Both the position numbers and the translations under genes were made by a program. The notes under the pieces were generated by a model. That model did no database searches. It saw only the letters and a list, made by a program, of their open reading frames with translations, and had not been told where the DNA came from. From the NCBI GenBank assembly GCA_003151275.1, contig PLXC01000090.1, positions 1 to 6,955 of the forward strand: a stretch of DNA of 6,955 nt. Reading direction: 5' to 3'. Below are positions 5,918 through 6,955 of this stretch, piece after piece. The stretch is from Candidatus Melainabacteria bacterium. Its GTDB lineage: Bacteria > Cyanobacteriota > Vampirovibrionia > Obscuribacterales > Obscuribacteraceae. How positions within the stretch are numbered: position 1 is the first letter of the stretch; the number at the start of each line of letters is the position of its first letter.

Positions 5918-6493
5918 ATGAAAAATATCAGACTAGTTGCAACCGGCGCCTTAGCATTAGTTGCTTTCAACCCGCTTCCTGTCCTTTCTCAAGCAAATGC
6001 GAGTTCTGAGCAGCAATATGTAATCGCCGCAAGACCCAGGAATTCAAAGAGAAAGCAGGTTTCCAGCGCAAGGAAAATGACATCATCAACACATTGAAAG
6101 ATAATGATGTCACACAGTTTTCGATTTTTGGACGGATTGCAAGAAGCATACGAACTAGACAAAACCCTTAAGAATAACGGTCCTTACACGCTCTTCGCGC
6201 CTAGTGACAAAGCGTTCAAAAAATTGCCGGATGCTGACAAACAGAGTCTGTGGGCTAACAAGAAAAAACTGAAGCAAGTACTGCAGTACCATATTGTATT
6301 TGGCCAGATCAATGAAGCGAAGCTTAGAAAAGGCTGCAAGTTGAAGTCACTGGAAGGTCACTCCATTACAATCACCACTAAGGATAATGATGTCTATGCC
6401 GATAAGGCTCTCGTGACGACAACCGACATTCCCTGTTCCAACGGTGTCATCCACGTTCTTGACGACGTTATCATGCCGCCTCTAAGCAAATGA
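5918..6493 (+). pseudogene. Secreted fasciclin-domain protein gene, broken by two opposite frameshifts
   Basis: Three reading-frame pieces together make one fasciclin (FAS1) protein of about 190 aa. Piece 1 (5918 to about 6035) encodes a signal peptide beginning MKNIRLVATGALALVAFNP with an Ala-Asn-Ala cleavage site near residue 28, then hits TGA at 6095-6097. Piece 2 (about 6040-6124), one frame back, reads EFKEKAGFQRKENDIINTLK and then DNDVTQFSI. Piece 3 (from about 6129) gives LDGLQEAYELDKTLKNNG and the rest of the domain. Removing one T from the T5 run (6125-6129) joins pieces 2 and 3 as TQFSILDGLQEAYELDKTL, which fits FAS1 well. Adding one base around 6026-6040 joins pieces 1 and 2. The shifts cancel, so the outer pieces share a frame. 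It is either a pseudogene or an intact gene carrying two sequencing errors. FAS1 proteins act outside the cytoplasm in adhesion or matrix binding. Confidence 0.75.
6104..6493 (+). CDS. Fasciclin (FAS1) domain, longest intact reading frame of the broken gene
   Basis: A 129-codon frame holding most of a FAS1 domain. Motifs, numbered from this ATG: the H1 box GPYTLFAPSDKAF (26-38), the Tyr-His pair of LQYHIVFGQ (60-68; Y62, H63), and the H2 box CSNGVIHVLDDVIMPP (111-126). Cys78 and Cys111 could form a disulfide in an exported protein. The ATG at 6104 is probably not the true start: it has no proper ribosome binding site, its first eight residues (MMSHSFRF) are the out-of-frame reading of the upstream domain, and a protein made from it would lack a signal peptide. 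The real product should begin at 5918. The stop is TGA 6491-6493, followed by a hairpin. The downstream cupin gene converges on it. Confidence 0.85.
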   Translation: MMSHSFRFLDGLQEAYELDKTLKNNGPYTLFAPSDKAFKKLPDADKQSLWANKKKLKQVLQYHIVFGQINEAKLRKGCKLKSLEGHSITITTKDNDVYADKALVTTTDIPCSNGVIHVLDDVIMPPLSK

Positions 6494-6740
6494 GCAACTG
6501 AGCCCCATACCGCTGCAGTAGAGCTAAGCAAGTCCGACTCTTCGTCGGGCTTGTCTTTCAATCTGCGTCGTAGGGGCGCCAAAGTTAGCGAACGCGAAGG
6601 GCCGCCATCTCAGATGGTTACAGCTCTTGCGAGGGCGGCGTGTGCATTATAGAACCAGCGTTTCTTGATGGTTTGCGGCGATTTGCCAAAGCAAAGCATT
6701 GATGCAAGTTCTCAATTGTATTAGCTGTTCGTGCTCGCTC
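6494..6740. other. Convergent intergenic region with inverted repeats
   Basis: Between the converging fasciclin and cupin genes. Apart from the terminator-like hairpin it contains nested inverted repeats: GCCGCC (6601-6606) with GGCGGC (6634-6639), and a competing short hairpin CCATC/GATGG (6605-6617). The plus frame of the fasciclin gene stays open after its stop, up to TAG 6650-6652, reading RRRGAKVSEREGPPSQMVTA toward its end. No start or ribosome binding site is seen, so no gene is called. Confidence 0.4.
6528..6558 (+). terminator. Probable intrinsic terminator after the fasciclin gene
   Basis: GCAAGTCCGAC (6528-6538) pairs with GTCGGGCTTGT (6544-6554), an 11-bp stem with two G-T wobbles, a 5-nt TCTTC loop and then CTTTC. 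It starts 34 bp after the TGA. The T-run is short, so termination may be moderate. On the minus strand the hairpin is not followed by T residues, so it probably does not serve the cupin gene. Confidence 0.6.
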
Positions 6741-6955
6741 CTACGCTTCTGTCGTCTTTCCGTCAAAGTGCTCTTTGTCGGATTCTGCGTCTGCTTTCGT
6801 TTTGTGGACGACGCCGTCTCTATGGTTGGGCGGAGCGTAAACGGTATATAGCTTCATCGCTTTATCTGCTGCGGTATTGATAATGTTGTGGCGGGTTCCG
6901 GCGGGGACCAGCACGACAAATCCGTCGTTGAAATCGTGCTCGATGCCGTTCAAAA
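6741..6955 (-). CDS. Small cupin-domain protein, C-terminal part (5' end beyond the right edge)
   Basis: About 70 codons of a minus-strand gene that runs off the right edge. The second cupin motif G-x5-P-x-G-x2-H-x3-N is perfect in GFVVLVPAGTRHNIIN (His and Asn being the usual metal-site and structural residues). It is followed by KLYTVYAPPNHRDGVVHKTK, typical of a small single-domain cupin family of roughly 110-130 aa whose members end Lys-Leu-Tyr-Thr-x-Tyr-x-Pro-Pro-x-His-x-Asp-Gly. The C-terminus is acidic and polar (ADAESDKEHFDGKTTEA). The first codon in the window is TTG at 6953, but this is probably an internal Leu: the first cupin motif, with the other metal ligands, must lie to the right. 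The reaction or ligand is unknown. The stop is TAG 6743-6741. Confidence 0.85.
   Translation of the reverse strand, partial: LNGIEHDFNDGFVVLVPAGTRHNIINTAADKAMKLYTVYAPPNHRDGVVHKTKADAESDKEHFDGKTTEA

Noticed and set aside
5695..5970. 91-codon minus-strand frame upstream of the adaptor gene
   Set aside because: It starts at TTG without a ribosome binding site and is antisense to the fasciclin signal peptide, which has a good start of its own.

Overview
This window is ordinary chromosomal DNA of roughly balanced base composition. The host is most likely a diderm bacterium, because one gene encodes a periplasmic adaptor of the RND/HlyD type. Nothing seen fixes the taxon. The gene mix (fasciclin, MgtA-type ATPase, universal stress protein, small cupin) would suit an environmental lineage such as Obscuribacter-like Vampirovibrionia, but that is only a weak guess. 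No rRNA, tRNA, CRISPR array or insertion sequence is visible.

Layout. Positions 1-362 hold no confident gene, only two mutually exclusive short reading frames and a small tandem repeat. Four genes then lie on the minus strand. In transcription order (right to left) they are: a periplasmic adaptor/membrane fusion protein (4627-5655, GTG start); an MgtA-type P-type ATPase 21 bp downstream (2089-4605); an AI-2E-family membrane protein that lacks the usual N-terminus (926-1825); and a UspA-family universal stress protein (363-803). A divergent 262-bp intergenic region separates this set from a plus-strand fasciclin-domain gene (5918-6493). That gene has a clear signal peptide but is broken by two opposite single-base frameshifts. 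A hairpin that looks like a terminator follows it. The right edge holds the 3' part of a minus-strand small cupin gene facing it.

How the genes may work together. The adaptor and ATPase are tightly spaced and probably cotranscribed, so an envelope adaptor is made with a Mg2+-type pump but without a recognisable RND pump, ABC pump or outer-membrane channel in the window. The membrane protein and the stress protein lie downstream on the same strand after gaps of about 263 and 122 bp. They may form a loose envelope/ion-stress group, but cotranscription over those gaps is not shown.

The most notable signals are the frame breaks. The fasciclin gene is restored by adding one base near 6026-6040 and removing one T from the T5 run at 6125-6129. 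The AI-2E gene loses frame just upstream of an A6 run (minus strand, 1844-1839). Three probable indels, two of them clearly at homopolymers, may mean uncorrected sequencing errors, real decay or (for AI-2E) slippage. I did not find a convincing new defence or mobile system here.
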